DNA from: an uncultured Desulfuromonadales bacterium | GTDB lineage: Bacteria; Desulfobacterota; Desulfuromonadia; Desulfuromonadales; Geopsychrobacteraceae | Reading direction: 5' to 3' | Length of the DNA stretch: 39,983 bases | NCBI GenBank assembly: GCA_945787295.1 | Contig: CALZHQ010000011.1 | Coordinates: 1-39,983, forward strand | Shown: positions 28,313 through 36,728 of the stretch, one piece after another | Numbering within the stretch: position 1 is the stretch's first letter | Layout of the letters: each line of letters opens with the position of its first letter | Notes under the pieces: model-generated | What the model was told of the DNA's origin: nothing | Seen by the model: the letters and a program-made list of their open reading frames with translations, nothing else | Databases searched by the model: none | Translations under genes and position numbers: made by a program

Positions 28313-28720
28313 TTACTTAACTCCCCGCGCTTTGAAGGTCGGCACATATTTCATATCGGTTTCGAGGATATGATCTTTCAGCCAGCCGGAGAGAAACTGG
28401 ATCACTTCAAGGGAGAGGATAAACTCACCAGAATCGCAGCGCTCAGCCATCTCCTGGGCTTTCTTGACGAAGCGTTCATGCTCCCGGTAGTGCTGTAACA
28501 TTCCAAGGTACTGACACTTGCGCATGTAGCCCTCTTCCACTTCAAAATGCATCTTGGCGTACGCGAGCATATCCTTGATGATGTTGTGGACCAGGTCCTG
28601 GCCGCGGTCATTATTCATTGCAAAATAGAGTTCGTTGATCATATTGATCAGCTGCTTGTGGTGCCCGTCGATCTCTACAACCCCGACACTGTATTTTGGG
28701 TCCCAGGAAATAATCGGCAT
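28313..28720 (-). CDS. Bacteriohemerythrin
   Basis: This 135-residue single-domain protein binds oxygen at a diiron site. All expected ligands are present with canonical spacing: H20 or H21, H58 and E62 (HFEVEE), H77, H81 (HYREHERF), H117 and D122 (HILETD). Bacterial hemerythrins store, sense or scavenge oxygen or carry it to enzymes, a usual feature of microaerophiles and anaerobes. The ATG at 28720 has TAAGGA upstream; the in-frame GTG six bases earlier overlaps that region and is less likely. It stands alone on the minus strand. Confidence 0.93.
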   Translation of the reverse strand: MPIISWDPKYSVGVVEIDGHHKQLINMINELYFAMNNDRGQDLVHNIIKDMLAYAKMHFEVEEGYMRKCQYLGMLQHYREHERFVKKAQEMAERCDSGEFILSLEVIQFLSGWLKDHILETDMKYVPTFKARGVK

Positions 28721-28876
28721 TTTCACATTCCTTACTGCAGGCTAACATCGAGTATTGACTCAGAATAATCCTCCCGGCACCAGAGCACAAGGGTTCCTTG
28801 AAGGTTTTAATTTTTCGGTGATTGACAGCCTCCCCTCAGCGGGGTAAAACAGGCTCCTTTTCTGCAAGGAGATGGT

Positions 28877-29299
28877 ATGACCTCGAAAGTTTTATCCGCC
28901 GGCGATTATATTGCCTCTAAATGCACTAAATGCAAAGACACCACCAATCACACCATTGTCGCAATGGTCGGCGAAAAGGTCGTCAAGGTCGAATGCAACA
29001 CCTGTGGCAGCGCCCACAAGCACCGTCCGGAAGCCAAGAAAAAAGCCCCCGCTGCGCGTAAAACGGCAACGGCAAAACCACGCGCCGCCAGCAAAGCCCA
29101 GCGCAACTGGGAAGAACTGCTGGCTTCTGTCGACCCGGAGCAAGCGGTTCCCTACAGCATGAGCACCCCGATGAAAGAGGAGCTGCTGATCAAACACCCG
29201 ACCTTCGGCCTCGGCCAGGTTGTCAACTGCATCAAGCCGAACAAGATGGAAGTCCACTTCGAAGCGGGCATCAAGCTGCTGCGCTGCAAGCTCGACTGA
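28877..29299 (+). CDS. Zinc-ribbon protein with Tudor-like C-terminal motif
   Basis: The 140-residue protein starts with a CxxC...CxxC zinc ribbon (C16, C19, C40, C43), followed by a basic low-complexity linker rich in Lys and Ala (about 50-75). The last third contains KHPTFGLGQV, similar to the H-x-x-FG-x-G-x-V motif at the C terminus of UvrD/PcrA and in CarD-type RNA-polymerase-binding domains. A nucleic-acid or RNA-polymerase-associated role is therefore conceivable, but this is inference from motifs only. The ATG has a strong ribosome site (CAAGGAGATGGT). Confidence 0.75.
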   Translation: MTSKVLSAGDYIASKCTKCKDTTNHTIVAMVGEKVVKVECNTCGSAHKHRPEAKKKAPAARKTATAKPRAASKAQRNWEELLASVDPEQAVPYSMSTPMKEELLIKHPTFGLGQVVNCIKPNKMEVHFEAGIKLLRCKLD

Positions 29300-29383
29300 T
29301 AAGGAATATTGACAAGCCACGATTCTTGCTGTTTAGTTGTCTGCGAAGATTGAAGCGACCCTCAACTCAAACAGCGAGCCCCC

Positions 29384-30427
29384 ATGTCATCTCTCAATCT
29401 GCCGAAAAAGCAAACCGGCCTGCTGACAACCACGGCGGCACTGGTCATCATCATCGCCGGGGTCAAAACCGCATCGGCCCTGCTGGTCCCCTTCCTGCTG
29501 GCGATCTTTATCGCAATTATCTGCGCTGGTCCATTCTACTGGCTGCAGCAACGTAAAGTCCCTGCTCCGCTCGCCCTGCTGCTGGTCATTGCGACGGTGA
29601 TGCTGGCCGGACTGCTGGTCGCCACGCTCGTCGGGACATCGGTCAATGATTTCACCCGTGACCTTCCGATCTACCAGGAAAAACTGCGCGGCCAGACTGT
29701 CCACCTGATCGGCTACCTGGATAAATTCGGCATTCAGATCTCCAAAGACCTGCTGCTGGAACACTTCGACCCGGGTGCGCTCATGCAATCGGCGGCCAGC
29801 ATGCTGGCCACAGCCGGTGGGGTATTGACCAATTCCTTCCTGATCCTGCTGACGGTGATCTTTATCCTCTTCGAAGCGGCCGGAATGCCGGCCAAGTTGC
29901 AGGCCGCCCTGCCGAATGCTGACAGTTCCCTGGCCTCCTTCGAAAGATTCGTCAATGGCGTGCGTCAGTACCTGGCGATCAAAACTTTCGTCAGCTTCGG
30001 CACCGGTTTGATCATCGCTGTCGGCCTGACCCTGCTCGGCCTCGATTACGCCCTGCTCTGGGGGTTGATCGCTTTTCTGCTCAACTATGTGCCGAACATC
30101 GGTTCGATCATCGCCGCTGTCCCGGCGGTGTTACTGGCGGTTGTGCAACTGGGACCGATCCAGGCCGTGATTGTCGCGGCCATTTACCTGACCGTCAACC
30201 TGGTGATGGGCAACGCCGTGGAGCCTAAATTCATGGGCCGCAAACTGGGGTTGTCATCCCTGGTTGTGTTTCTCTCGTTGGTTTTCTGGGGCTGGATTCT
30301 CGGCCCGGTCGGTATGCTGCTGTCGGTGCCGCTGACGATGATTGTCAAGATTGCCCTTGAGGTGAATGACTCGACCCGCTGGCTGGCGATCCTGCTCGGT
30401 TCGGAAATCCCGGTCACAGAAAAATAA
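29384..30427 (+). CDS. AI-2E family permease
   Basis: The 347-residue integral membrane protein has about eight helices with the family's long extracytoplasmic central part (about 65-150). LNYVPNIGSIIAAVPAVLLA and the closing LVVFLSLVFWGWILGPVGMLL are the AI-2E/PerM signatures. Family members export autoinducer-2 (TqsA) or act as sodium/proton antiporters or unknown exporters, so the substrate is open. The ribosome site before ATG 29384 is weak. A bidirectional terminator separates it from the convergent outer-membrane protein gene. Confidence 0.9.
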   Translation: MSSLNLPKKQTGLLTTTAALVIIIAGVKTASALLVPFLLAIFIAIICAGPFYWLQQRKVPAPLALLLVIATVMLAGLLVATLVGTSVNDFTRDLPIYQEKLRGQTVHLIGYLDKFGIQISKDLLLEHFDPGALMQSAASMLATAGGVLTNSFLILLTVIFILFEAAGMPAKLQAALPNADSSLASFERFVNGVRQYLAIKTFVSFGTGLIIAVGLTLLGLDYALLWGLIAFLLNYVPNIGSIIAAVPAVLLAVVQLGPIQAVIVAAIYLTVNLVMGNAVEPKFMGRKLGLSSLVVFLSLVFWGWILGPVGMLLSVPLTMIVKIALEVNDSTRWLAILLGSEIPVTEK

Positions 30428-30457
30428 CGGCCTTTCCAGCAGATCTCCAGTTCACTC

Positions 30458-30499
30458 AAAAAAAAACCGCCGCTCTCCGGATGGATGAGCGGCGGTTTT
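30458..30499. terminator. Bidirectional Rho-independent terminator
   Basis: AAACCGCCGCT (30464-30474) pairs perfectly with AGCGGCGGTTT (30488-30498), flanked by an A-run on one side and T-run on the other. It serves the AI-2E permease (plus) and the putative porin (minus). Confidence 0.9.
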
Positions 30500-30523
30500 A
30501 CGTTCACAACTTCTGTGAGCAGA

Positions 30524-31228
30524 TCAGAAGCTGAGAGTCAGGGTCAGACCACCGACAAATTCATCTTCGATAGCCATTTCAGCTTCATCACTGATGGCAT
30601 CCGAATAAATTGCGTAAGGGCTGACACTGATCTGATCGGTCACCGCGTAATCTGCGGCCGCGCTCAGCTCGAAATTGTGCCAGTCGTCATAATTGCCGAT
30701 CGCATAGTCGCTTTCCTGATTGTAGCTGACCAGCCCACCGAGGCTCAGCGTCAGAGCATCGGACAGCTCCAGGTCGTGACCGATCGAAAAAGTATAGAAA
30801 AGACCGGTTTCATCAGCCTCATCATAGTCATAGTAAAGGGTTAAAGTCGGGGCCAGAATGGTGTTCAGGCTGACACCCAGATAGAGTTCGTTGGTATCTT
30901 TTAAATCTTCAAGTGCATAAAAAATATTACCGACGCTGACCGAAGCCATTTCGCATGGGTCGAAACTGTAATCGATGATGTAGTCGGTTTCGTTGAGCTC
31001 GCCGCTATTCAGGTCGAGATTGCTCCAATAACTGAGAGTCAGACCCTTGAAACTGACATCCATCCCTCCCTGGACGACCGGATCGCTGTCGCTCAGATCA
31101 AAACCACGCCAGAGATACATGCTACTGATACCGACATAGGCATCACCTTCGACCTCGATTGCGGCCATCGCCGGAGTAACCAGAACCAGTAGCAGCAGAG
31201 CAACAATTCCATGTGACAAATACTTCAT
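30524..31228 (-). CDS. TorF-like putative outer-membrane porin
   Basis: The 234-residue protein has a signal peptide (MKYLSHGIVALLLLVLVTPAMA) and an alternating aromatic/polar pattern of beta strands ending in the terminal Phe of TLTLSF, typical of outer-membrane barrels. SSMYLWRGFDLSDSDPVVQGG is a signature of the TorF/TIGR02001 family. It lies 97 bases downstream of amtB on the same strand and may be part of the sigma-54-driven ammonium operon, providing an outer-membrane path; this is inference. Start ATG at 31228 has AAAGGAAAAGAAGGG upstream; the longer frame to 31288 lacks one. Confidence 0.8.
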   Translation of the reverse strand: MKYLSHGIVALLLLVLVTPAMAAIEVEGDAYVGISSMYLWRGFDLSDSDPVVQGGMDVSFKGLTLSYWSNLDLNSGELNETDYIIDYSFDPCEMASVSVGNIFYALEDLKDTNELYLGVSLNTILAPTLTLYYDYDEADETGLFYTFSIGHDLELSDALTLSLGGLVSYNQESDYAIGNYDDWHNFELSAAADYAVTDQISVSPYAIYSDAISDEAEMAIEDEFVGGLTLTLSF

Positions 31229-31325
31229 TTTAAATCCCTTCTTTTCCTTTAATGCAAATTTTGGCGGTAAAAAGCTGGCAGCCCCCAATGGACTGCCAGC
31301 CGTAATAACAATCTAGCTAGTCAGC

Positions 31326-32711
31326 TCAGCTTTGCTTGGCCGGCTGAGTGACTTTTGCCGCCACCGATGCGGCCATCTGCGAACCGAGGACGCCGCTGCC
31401 GCCACCGATGCTGACCGACTGGAAATCGGGGTAAGCTTCCATACCGATCTCGCTCATGTCGCAGCCAACCATCTCTTCTTCTTCACTGACGCGGATGCCG
31501 ACGGTGTACTTCAGGGCGAGCCAGACGATTGAGCTGGCGACCATCACGAAGGCGCCGGTTGCAACAACACCGATCAACTGGGTCACGAAGCTGGCTTCGC
31601 TGTCAGTGATAGGCACGGCCAGGGTGCCCCAGATACCGCAAACCAAGTGAACTGAGAGAGCACCGACAACGTCGTCAATCTTCAGCTTGTCGAACAACGG
31701 AACCGCGAGAACAACCAGGATACCACCGACAGCACCGATCAGGGTTGCTGCACCCAAGGACGGAGTTGCCGGACCGGCAGTGATCGAAACCAGACCAGCC
31801 AGGGCGCCGTTGAGACCCATGGTGACGTCAACTTTTTTATACAGAACCTGAACCATGATCATCGCAGCGATCATACCGCCACAGGCAGCCAGGTTGGTAT
31901 TGGCAATAACGTTACCCATTTCGATAACCGAAGCGGCATCGCCGAGGGCCAGCACCGAACCGCCGTTGAAACCGTACCAGCCCATCCAGAGGATGAAGGT
32001 ACCGAGGGTGGCCAATGGAATGTTGGAACCTGGCAGCGGGTTAACGCGACCGTCTTTTCCGTACTTGCCTTTACGTGCACCGAGGATAATAGCACCGGTC
32101 AGAGCAGCCCAGCCGCCGACCGAGTGAACAATGGTGGAACCAGCGTAATCAGCAAAACCCATTTCCGACAGCCAGCCGCCGCCCCAGCCCCAGGAGCCCT
32201 GGATCGGGTAGATGACACCACAGAGGACAACACAGAATGCGAGGAACGACCAGAGCTTGATCCGCTCGGCGACACAACCGGATACCACCGAACAGGCAGC
32301 GCCACAGAAGACCATCTGGAAGAACCAGTCGGAAGCAGCCGAGTAGCCACCGGAGAAATCACCGGCCAGAGCCGCCGCATCATCAGCAGCCCAGGGACCG
32401 AAAGAACCGATGAAGCCACCGTCAACACCGGCATACATCAGGTTGTAACCGGTGATGTAGAAGAGGATACCGGCGATGCCGAACAGCGAGATGTTCTTCA
32501 GGCAGATGGTGGCAACGTTCTTACCACGAACCAGACCCGCTTCGAGCATACCGAAACCGGCGGCCATCCACATAACCAGGATACCCATCACCAGAAAAGA
32601 GAATGAGTTGAGAACGTAGGCGAGCTCCGAAATCGGAGCATCTTCAGCGAGGGCCAGAGCAGGCAGGCCGAGCAGCAGGCCGGCAACCAGAATTGAAGTA
32701 AATTTCTTCAT
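31326..32711 (-). CDS. amtB: Ammonium transporter
   Basis: The 461-residue Amt channel takes up ammonium across the inner membrane. A cleavable signal (MKKFTSILVAGLLLGLPALALA) precedes eleven helices. The twin pore histidines lie in STIVHSVGGWAALTG and SVHLVCGIWGTLAV, equivalent to E. coli H168 and H318. DYAGSTIVH and WMGWYGFNGGS are family signatures. It follows the PII gene by 51 bases, the usual coupled arrangement in which uridylylated PII leaves the channel open. A terminal extension of about 40 residues rich in Gly, Ser and Ala follows the last helix. Confidence 0.97.
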   Translation of the reverse strand: MKKFTSILVAGLLLGLPALALAEDAPISELAYVLNSFSFLVMGILVMWMAAGFGMLEAGLVRGKNVATICLKNISLFGIAGILFYITGYNLMYAGVDGGFIGSFGPWAADDAAALAGDFSGGYSAASDWFFQMVFCGAACSVVSGCVAERIKLWSFLAFCVVLCGVIYPIQGSWGWGGGWLSEMGFADYAGSTIVHSVGGWAALTGAIILGARKGKYGKDGRVNPLPGSNIPLATLGTFILWMGWYGFNGGSVLALGDAASVIEMGNVIANTNLAACGGMIAAMIMVQVLYKKVDVTMGLNGALAGLVSITAGPATPSLGAATLIGAVGGILVVLAVPLFDKLKIDDVVGALSVHLVCGIWGTLAVPITDSEASFVTQLIGVVATGAFVMVASSIVWLALKYTVGIRVSEEEEMVGCDMSEIGMEAYPDFQSVSIGGGSGVLGSQMAASVAAKVTQPAKQS

Positions 32712-32762
32712 GACGTTATTTTCTCCTTTATTTATCTAATCTATTAATCAGTGAACTCAGTT

Positions 32763-33242
<480 letters not shown>

Positions 33243-33256
33243 TCAAATCATCAGCT

Positions 33257-33271
33257 GCACAACAGTTGTGC
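33257..33271. promoter_or_regulatory. Perfect palindrome near the PII-amtB transcription start
   Basis: GCACAACAGTTGTGC consists of 7-base arms around a single A. It lies 7 to 21 bases downstream of the predicted start of the sigma-54 transcript, so it could bind a repressor or form a small 5'-leader hairpin. No regulator is assigned. Confidence 0.35.
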
Positions 33272-33288
33272 GGCACGATCCCTTATAT

Positions 33289-33304
33289 AGCAGAGCACGT
33301 GCCA
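33289..33304 (-). promoter_or_regulatory. Sigma-54 promoter of the PII-amtB operon
   Basis: On the minus strand TGGCACGTGCTCTGCT matches TGGCACRNNNNTTGCW with one mismatch (C for the first T of the -12 box), with GG and GC at correct spacing. It is oriented toward the PII gene. Enhancer sites upstream were not identified with confidence; GTGCAG half-repeats at about 33368-33404 are noted. Confidence 0.65.
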
Positions 33305-33442
33305 ACTTCATAACTGACTGATTTTACAGTTAGATAATCAAAATAGCCTGACGTTTTGATTATTTTTTGTGCAGCTCGCACAGCAAATGTTCAGTCCCTG
33401 TGCAGAAACAAAGCAGCCCAAGGTAAAGTTCTATATAGCCAG
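33305..33442. other. Upstream control region between PII-amtB and tetR
   Basis: No gene was seen. This AT-rich interval holds the probable enhancer area for the divergent sigma-54 promoter. GTGCAGCTCGCAC (about 33369-33381) is a small inverted repeat and a TGTGCAG half-copy follows near 33399, but neither matches the NtrC consensus well. Confidence 0.35.
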
Positions 33443-33471
33443 TTGACAAGCGTTTCAAACGGATGTTTAAA
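33443..33471 (+). promoter_or_regulatory. Promoter and candidate operator of the TetR-efflux operon
   Basis: A perfect -35 TTGACA (33443-33448) is separated by 17 bases from TTTAAA (33466-33471). The spacer holds CGTTTCAAACG (33451-33461), arms of five around one base, well placed for an autoregulating TetR repressor. The assignment is inference from position. Confidence 0.5.
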
Positions 33472-33503
33472 TTAACCGTATAACTCTTCAATTAGGATTG
33501 CCG

Positions 33504-34139
33504 ATGTCTCAAGCAGATACCAAAACCCGGATTTTAGACGCTGCGGAAAAACTCTTTGCTCGGGATGGTTTCCATATCACCTCGCTGCGTGGGCTGACCG
33601 AACAAGCCAATGTCAACCTGGCAGCCGTCAATTACCATTTCGGCTCTAAGGAGGGGTTACTGCAGGCCGTCATCGCCAGACGACTGTTGCCTCTCAATAA
33701 CATCCGTCAGAAGAAGATAGAAACGGTCCTCGCAGAAGCAGAATCAGCAGGTGCAGCTCCTGCAGCAATAGATCTCCTGCGCGCCTTTATCGAACCGACA
33801 CTCGATTTTCGTAATTCCGGCCCCGGGGCCAACGATTTCATCGCCCTGATCGGTCGCTCGTTGAGCGAACCTGACGAAACCGTCCGCAATTATTTTATTC
33901 AGCAGGTTTTGCCGGTTTTCAAACTTCTGTTCGATGGACTGCACCAGGCCCTGCCCGAACTCTCTGCCAGCCAACTGATGATGCGCCTGCAGTTCACCAT
34001 GGGCGCCATGAGCCATGTGATGTGCAGCAGTTCCCGGCCAACCCAGTTGATTCCTGGCTTTCCGCCCCCCCTGTCCGACCAGCAACTGGTCGACGAGCTG
34101 ATCTCTTTTGTCTGCACCGGACTGGAGGCATCATGTTGA
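33504..34139 (+). CDS. TetR-family transcriptional regulator of the efflux operon
   Basis: The 211-residue protein has a TetR helix-turn-helix at about residues 8-55 (TKTRILDAAEKLFARDGFHI, then NLAAVNYHFGSKEGLLQAV). The C-terminal ligand-binding part resembles the CerR/CecR-type (DUF1956-like) regulators that accompany efflux genes. AGGATTGCCG before ATG 33504 fits better than the in-frame TTG at 33498. Its stop overlaps the start of the outer-membrane efflux gene by seven bases, so the repressor probably heads and controls the four-gene operon through the palindrome in its own promoter. Confidence 0.9.
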   Translation: MSQADTKTRILDAAEKLFARDGFHITSLRGLTEQANVNLAAVNYHFGSKEGLLQAVIARRLLPLNNIRQKKIETVLAEAESAGAAPAAIDLLRAFIEPTLDFRNSGPGANDFIALIGRSLSEPDETVRNYFIQQVLPVFKLLFDGLHQALPELSASQLMMRLQFTMGAMSHVMCSSSRPTQLIPGFPPPLSDQQLVDELISFVCTGLEASC

Positions 34140-35539
34140 AACACTTGCTCATGGTCCTGATATTTCCACTGGTGGCCTGCAGACCATTCAGTCACGAACC
34201 GCTGCCCCACCCGGAACTGCCGGCCAGCTATCTTTCCACTCAGCAACAAGCGAATTCTTTTCCGGAGCGCTGGTGGGAAATCTTTGCGGATCCGCAGCTG
34301 AACCGACTAGAACAGGAAATGTTTTCCCGGAATCTCGATTTACAACAGGCGCTCTACCGGCTTGAACAACTCGAAGCGTTGCAACGCATCAGCGGCGCAA
34401 GCCTCTGGCCCGCGTTAGGTTTCAATGGTTCGATCCGCAGAGATAAAAGCCCTGGCAGCAACTCCTCGACTCTCTCATCCAATCAACAGGCATCACTGGC
34501 GGCCAGTTATGAAGTCGATATCTGGAATCGCTTGCGGGATAAAACAGAAGCAGCAACATTACGCTTAGTGGCAGGCACCCAGGAAACCCAGGCATTGTAC
34601 CTGAGCTTATCCGCCTTACTGGCAGAACAGTACTATATTGCGATTGAACAACGGGCCCAGCTCAAACTGGTCGAAGGACAAGTCGGTCATTACCGTGAGC
34701 TGATCACAACCATCGGCAACCGCTACCGCAGTGGGCTGGCAACAGCAAGAGAACTTCACCAGGCACGCCAGAATCTCGCCCGGGCCGAAGCCGTGCTGCC
34801 GCAATTCCAGACCGGGATCACTCGGGCGGAAAACAGCATCGCCCTGCTGCTTGGGCGGCTGCCGCAAACCGACCTCATAAAAGTCGACAAGCTACCGGAG
34901 CTGACCTCGGCAGTTGACGCCGGGCTTCCAGCGAGCTTGCTGACGCAACGTCCAGATGTCAGCGCGGCACTGAGCAATTTAAATGCAGCGGACCGGGAAC
35001 TGACGGCGGCCCTCGCGGCTCGCCTGCCGGCAATCAACCTGAGTGCGACAGCCTATTATTCTGCAACCCAGCTGGCGCAGGGTGACGTCGACGGCAGCTT
35101 CTGGTCGCTCGCGCTCGGGCTGGCCCAACCGTTGATTGACGGCGGTCGGCGCAAAGCTGAAAGCGACCGGCAGCGCGCAGTGCGCGATGAACAATTCAGC
35201 AAGTACAAAAAAACCATCCTGACCGCCGTGCAGGAAGTAGAAACCTCCCTGATCGCCGATCAGAACAGTGCTCTGCGGCAGCGCTGGTTAAAAGAACAAT
35301 TACAGGCGAGCAGTCAGGAACTCCGCAATTCACACGACAGCTACCGCTACGGACTGCTCAGCAGTCAGGACCTGCTCACCAGCGAGGTTCGTTACCTGGA
35401 AACATCCAGCCAGAATATTGCCGCGCAGCGACAATGGATCAGCAACCGTATCACCCTGGCCCGGGCCCTCGGCGGTCGCTGGATGGCAGAAGAGTTAAGT
35501 AAACAGCAAGCAAGCCTCAACGCTGTAGAGGATAAATAA
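34133..35539 (+). CDS. Outer-membrane efflux lipoprotein (TolC/NodT family)
   Basis: The 468-residue protein is the outer-membrane channel of a tripartite pump. A short lipoprotein signal with the lipobox LVAC (Cys16) precedes two OEP repeats, with long helical coiled-coil segments (for example RDKTEAATLRLVAG and RQRAVRDEQFSKYKK). WWEIFADPQLNRLEQ and the RPDVSAALSNLNAADRELTA block are NodT-family signatures. I start at ATG 34133 (TGGAGGCATC upstream), overlapping tetR; the earlier frame is shadow. The adaptor gene begins one base after its stop. Confidence 0.93.
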   Translation: MLKHLLMVLIFPLVACRPFSHEPLPHPELPASYLSTQQQANSFPERWWEIFADPQLNRLEQEMFSRNLDLQQALYRLEQLEALQRISGASLWPALGFNGSIRRDKSPGSNSSTLSSNQQASLAASYEVDIWNRLRDKTEAATLRLVAGTQETQALYLSLSALLAEQYYIAIEQRAQLKLVEGQVGHYRELITTIGNRYRSGLATARELHQARQNLARAEAVLPQFQTGITRAENSIALLLGRLPQTDLIKVDKLPELTSAVDAGLPASLLTQRPDVSAALSNLNAADRELTAALAARLPAINLSATAYYSATQLAQGDVDGSFWSLALGLAQPLIDGGRRKAESDRQRAVRDEQFSKYKKTILTAVQEVETSLIADQNSALRQRWLKEQLQASSQELRNSHDSYRYGLLSSQDLLTSEVRYLETSSQNIAAQRQWISNRITLARALGGRWMAEELSKQQASLNAVEDK

Positions 35540-35540
35540 G

Positions 35541-36728
35541 ATGACCGAAACAAAGCGCTCGCGCAAAGCCCTGAAAATCATCCTGCCGATCCTGATTCTG
35601 CTCATCGGCGTTGCTGCCTTTAATATGCTCGGCAAACTGAAAAAGGCTCCTCAACGTCAGGAACCACAACAGATCGGGACGTTGGTCACTGTGATCGAGT
35701 TGCAGGCTGCAGCCCATCAGGTCAAGGTTCACGCAACCGGAACTGTTTCCGCCGCACAGGAGATTGCCCTCGTCCCGGAAGTCAGCGGCAAGGTTGTCTG
35801 GCTCTCGCCGCAACTGGTCAGTGGTGGCCTTTTCGAACAAGGAGAAACGCTACTGAAGATTGAGCCAAGCGATTACCAGCTTGCAGTAGAAAGAGCCCGG
35901 GCCGATATCGCGCGAGCCGAAGTCGCCCTGAGAACCGAGCAGGAAAAATCCCGCGTAGCGCTCCAGGAGTGGGAGCGCATCGCCCTGCCGGACAAAGGTG
36001 TTCCCGGCCCCCTAGTCACTCGAGAAATCCAGTTGCATCAGGAGCAAGCTAACCTGGCAGCCACCAAGGCAAACCTGAAACAGGCCGAGCTGAATCTGCA
36101 GCGCACAGAAATCAAGGCCCCATTTGCCGGCCGCATCCGTCAGGAGCAGGTTGACCTCGGCCAGTATCTGCGTACTGGCACCAGCATCGGCACCTTTGCC
36201 GGTACCGACCGAGCAGAAATTCACGTCCCGTTGCCTCTTGATGAGCTGCGCTGGCTGACGATTCCATCGGCAAAAACGATGACCCCGGGCTCGGCTGCAA
36301 TGATCCGTCTGCCGAACACGCCTGAACTGCAGTGGCAAGGGCGCATCGTTCGCACTCTTGGCGAGATTGACGCAACCAGCCGGATGGCCACGGTTGTGAT
36401 CGGCGTCGATGATCCCTACCGGTTAAAGAGTTCAGCGACCGGTCCCATATTGAACAATGGTCAGTTTGTCGAGATCCAGCTGCTCGGTGAAAAGCTTGCT
36501 GGAATCATCAGCATTCCACGGGATGCGCTGCGCTCGGACCAACAAGTCTGGATTGCAGACCAGGAGAATCGCTTGCGCATCCGACCGGTTAACATTCTGC
36601 GGCGTGAGCAGAAGAACCTGCTGGTGAACCAGGGGGTCAGCAGTGGCGAAAAACTGATCCTGACGACCCTCTCCGGCGCGGCCGACGGTCTCCTGCTACG
36701 GCCGGTCCTGCAGGAGCAGACCCCATGA
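35541..36728 (+). CDS. RND efflux periplasmic adaptor (membrane fusion protein)
   Basis: The 395-residue HlyD/AcrA-type adaptor has an N-terminal membrane anchor (ALKIILPILILLIGVAAFNM), a biotinyl-lipoyl half (VSGKVVWLSPQLVSGGLFEQ), a helical hairpin (about 110-185, rich in Glu/Arg/Ala) and a second lipoyl half (TEIKAPFAGRIRQEQVDLGQ), then a beta-barrel domain. It connects the RND pump with the outer-membrane lipoprotein. Its stop overlaps the pump ATG by four bases (36725), which shows translational coupling. Confidence 0.94.
   Translation: MTETKRSRKALKIILPILILLIGVAAFNMLGKLKKAPQRQEPQQIGTLVTVIELQAAAHQVKVHATGTVSAAQEIALVPEVSGKVVWLSPQLVSGGLFEQGETLLKIEPSDYQLAVERARADIARAEVALRTEQEKSRVALQEWERIALPDKGVPGPLVTREIQLHQEQANLAATKANLKQAELNLQRTEIKAPFAGRIRQEQVDLGQYLRTGTSIGTFAGTDRAEIHVPLPLDELRWLTIPSAKTMTPGSAAMIRLPNTPELQWQGRIVRTLGEIDATSRMATVVIGVDDPYRLKSSATGPILNNGQFVEIQLLGEKLAGIISIPRDALRSDQQVWIADQENRLRIRPVNILRREQKNLLVNQGVSSGEKLILTTLSGAADGLLLRPVLQEQTP

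Noticed and set aside
33368..33404. NtrC-binding sites upstream of the PII promoter
   Set aside because: The GTGC/GCAC elements are in reversed order relative to the GCAC-N7-GTGC consensus, so they are only noted.
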